A stretch of 16,233 bases of DNA from UBA11795 sp964652755 (lineage in GTDB: Bacteria > Chloroflexota > Dehalococcoidia > Lucifugimonadales > UBA826), in the NCBI GenBank assembly GCA_964652755.1, contig CAZZBP010000051.1, forward strand, positions 1 through 16,233, given 5' to 3'. Below are positions 14,836 through 16,233 of this stretch, in pieces. Below the pieces are notes generated by a model. It saw only the letters and a program-made list of their open reading frames with translations. It made no database searches and was not told where the DNA came from. Numbering within the stretch: the stretch's first letter is position 1; each line of letters starts with the position of its first letter. The position numbers were made by a program, and so were the translations under genes.

Positions 14836-15909
14836 ATGAGTAAGCTGTTCACCCCTATAACTATTAGAGGGGAGACAATAAGGAACAGGGTGTTTGTCGC
14901 GCCAATGTGTCAATACTCTGTTGACAACGGGAGTGGTATTCCCACTAACTGGCATATGGTTCACTTAGGTTCGAGGGCTGTCGGTGGCGCGGGTTTAGTG
15001 ATGGCAGAGGCTTCTGCGGTATCTCCCGAGGGAAGGATATCACCTCAGGATCTCGGGATTTGGTCCGACAATCACTCAGAAGCATTCAAACCTATAGTGG
15101 AATTTCAGGTCGATCAAGGTGCAACTCCAGCTATCCAACTTGCTCATGCTGGGAGAAAGGCTTCTCATGCCCGGCCGTGGAATGGTGGAGAAGCGCTCTC
15201 TCCGGGATATGGAGGATGGGAGATCTCGGCGCCGAGCCCTATACCGTATGAACCTGACTGGCCGACTCCGAATCAGATGTCCATGGAGGAAATTGACGGG
15301 GTTGTTTCGGACTTTACAACGGCAGCAGGCCGATCAGTGGAAGCTGGGTTTAAGGTTTTGGAGCTGCATCTTGCTCATGGATACCTCGCATGTGAGTTCA
15401 TGTCACCTCTCTCCAACATAAGGAAGGACCAATACGGAGGTTCTTTAAAAAATAGATGTAGGTTTACTCTTGAGGTGATTGCTGCTGTTAGAAGTAGGAT
15501 TCCTGAATCCATGCCCTTGCTTGCCCGTATCTCTGCTACCGAGTATATGAAGGATGGCTGGAGCCTAGATGATTCAATTGAATTGGCGGGTTGGATGAAA
15601 GAAGAAGGGGTGGACATGATCGATTGTTCTTCGGGGGGTAATTCTGCTACGCAGAACCTCGACCCTTTTCCTGGATATCAAGTCCCGTTTGCCGCAAGGA
15701 TCAGGAACGAGGTTGAGATACTGACCGGAGCTGTCGGTCTTATCACGGATGCTTCTCAGGCTGAACAGGCCTTGCGCAATATGGATGCCGATGCAATTCT
15801 TCTGGGAAGGGAGCTTCTAAGAAATCCCTACTGGCCTCTGAAAGCTCGAGATGAACTGGACGGTTCTGACGATCTCTGGCCGTCACAATACGTAAGGGCG
15901 CGACTTTAA
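14836..15909 (+). CDS. NADH:flavin oxidoreductase, old yellow enzyme family (YqjM/NamA-like)
   Basis: This 357-residue FMN-dependent ene-reductase reduces activated C=C bonds. It matches the thermophilic-like YqjM class: C25 and Y27 in APMCQYS (the flavin-tuning Cys and Tyr), QLAHAGRKAS near 101-110, and the substrate-binding His pair H178 and H181 in HLAHGYL, followed by FMSPLSN and R209. The FMN phosphate-binding GLITDASQAEQAL and DAILLGRELLRNP are at the C-terminus. GAGAGG (14815-14820) is 15 bases before the ATG, further than usual; no other in-frame start fits better. It follows the resolvase-like gene by 58 bases and may be transcribed with it. Confidence 0.92.
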   Translation: MSKLFTPITIRGETIRNRVFVAPMCQYSVDNGSGIPTNWHMVHLGSRAVGGAGLVMAEASAVSPEGRISPQDLGIWSDNHSEAFKPIVEFQVDQGATPAIQLAHAGRKASHARPWNGGEALSPGYGGWEISAPSPIPYEPDWPTPNQMSMEEIDGVVSDFTTAAGRSVEAGFKVLELHLAHGYLACEFMSPLSNIRKDQYGGSLKNRCRFTLEVIAAVRSRIPESMPLLARISATEYMKDGWSLDDSIELAGWMKEEGVDMIDCSSGGNSATQNLDPFPGYQVPFAARIRNEVEILTGAVGLITDASQAEQALRNMDADAILLGRELLRNPYWPLKARDELDGSDDLWPSQYVRARL

Positions 15910-15964
15910 ATTGCAAAGAAGGCGTTGGTTTATTATGAAACATAGAACAGAATAAAACGAGATT

Positions 15965-16114
15965 CTAATTCAGATAGTTTCGGACCAAATAGAGAAAGAC
16001 TCCTAACCCAGCTCCGCCGAGCACCAGTTCGGGTCGGCCTTTAATGAATCCACCTGTGATAAGTGCGATGGATATCGCGAAAATTGCAACCAGTGTGAAC
16101 CATCCTTTTGACAT
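15965..16114 (-). CDS. Small two-helix membrane protein, function unknown
   Basis: From the ATG at 16114 this encodes 49 residues: a short MSKGW start, a hydrophobic helix (about 6-22, ending ALITGGF), a short loop with KGRPE, and a second hydrophobic stretch (LVLGGAGLGVFLYLV) ending in RNYLN. The composition and two-helix layout look like a genuine small inner-membrane protein. The frame is open back to 16189, but the extra 25 residues are polar and unremarkable. A GACGAG about ten bases upstream is a weak ribosome site. I do not recognise the family. It converges on the flavin oxidoreductase gene. Confidence 0.55.
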   Translation of the reverse strand: MSKGWFTLVAIFAISIALITGGFIKGRPELVLGGAGLGVFLYLVRNYLN

Positions 16115-16233
16115 ATGAGTTAGTCTCGTCCTTGCATTAGCTACTTGACCTTGATCACTGCGGACTATATTACAATCTGACCGCATCATATGCAGCGAAA
16201 ACCTTTAATGTAACCTTGCTCTTGGTGATAACA

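Overview
This is a bacterial chromosomal segment that looks like accessory metabolism from an environmental heterotroph. Gene content (two enolase-superfamily sugar-acid dehydratase-like enzymes, a GMC oxidoreductase, a class III CoA-transferase plus a decayed second one, an old-yellow-enzyme reductase, a Gfo/Idh dehydrogenase) resembles what is described for uncultured marine Chloroflexota (SAR202-type lineages). That assignment is inferred from gene families only; no rRNA or other marker gene is present. GTG and TTG starts are fairly common, and TAG, TAA and TGA all serve as normal stops.

Left part (1-2480): no gene in 1-233, but a long hairpin (72-109) with vague tRNA-like words, and the first copy of a 47-nt intergenic repeat (140-186). 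On the minus strand, a galactonate-dehydratase-like enolase (2117-936) and a METTL27-like methyltransferase (872-234) are probably one operon behind a candidate promoter at 2141-2171. The second repeat copy (2296-2342) and a nested AT-rich hairpin with a T-rich tail (2408-2442) lie in the 362-base gap before the next gene.

Middle-left (2480-5839, plus strand): a Gfo/Idh/MocA oxidoreductase, then two overlapping genes for thioredoxin-fold lipoproteins. One is a stand-alone version of the thioredoxin plus CBM-like half of DipZ. The other has a beta-rich N-terminal half and a thioredoxin domain with a CX4C active site.

Middle (5840-9885): a decay zone holding the front of an enoyl-CoA hydratase/isomerase gene (internal TAG) joined directly to the back of a CaiB/BaiF CoA-transferase gene (internal TAA). 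It is followed by an intact PLP enzyme of the D-threonine aldolase/D-serine dehydratase fold, a convergent mini-glutaredoxin, an intact CaiB/BaiF CoA-transferase, and a convergent carboxymuconolactone-decarboxylase-family protein.

Right part (10161-16114): a minus-strand pair of an enolase-superfamily dehydratase and a GMC oxidoreductase, likely co-transcribed and possibly consecutive steps in sugar-acid or polyol use. Then come RNase D, a membrane-anchored protein related to Holliday-junction resolvases, a YqjM-like flavin oxidoreductase, and a 49-residue two-helix membrane protein. I do not see a CRISPR array, prophage, transposase, toxin-antitoxin pair or recognisable defence system. The most noteworthy items are the paired redox lipoproteins, the intergenic repeat with its hairpins, and the fused pseudogene.
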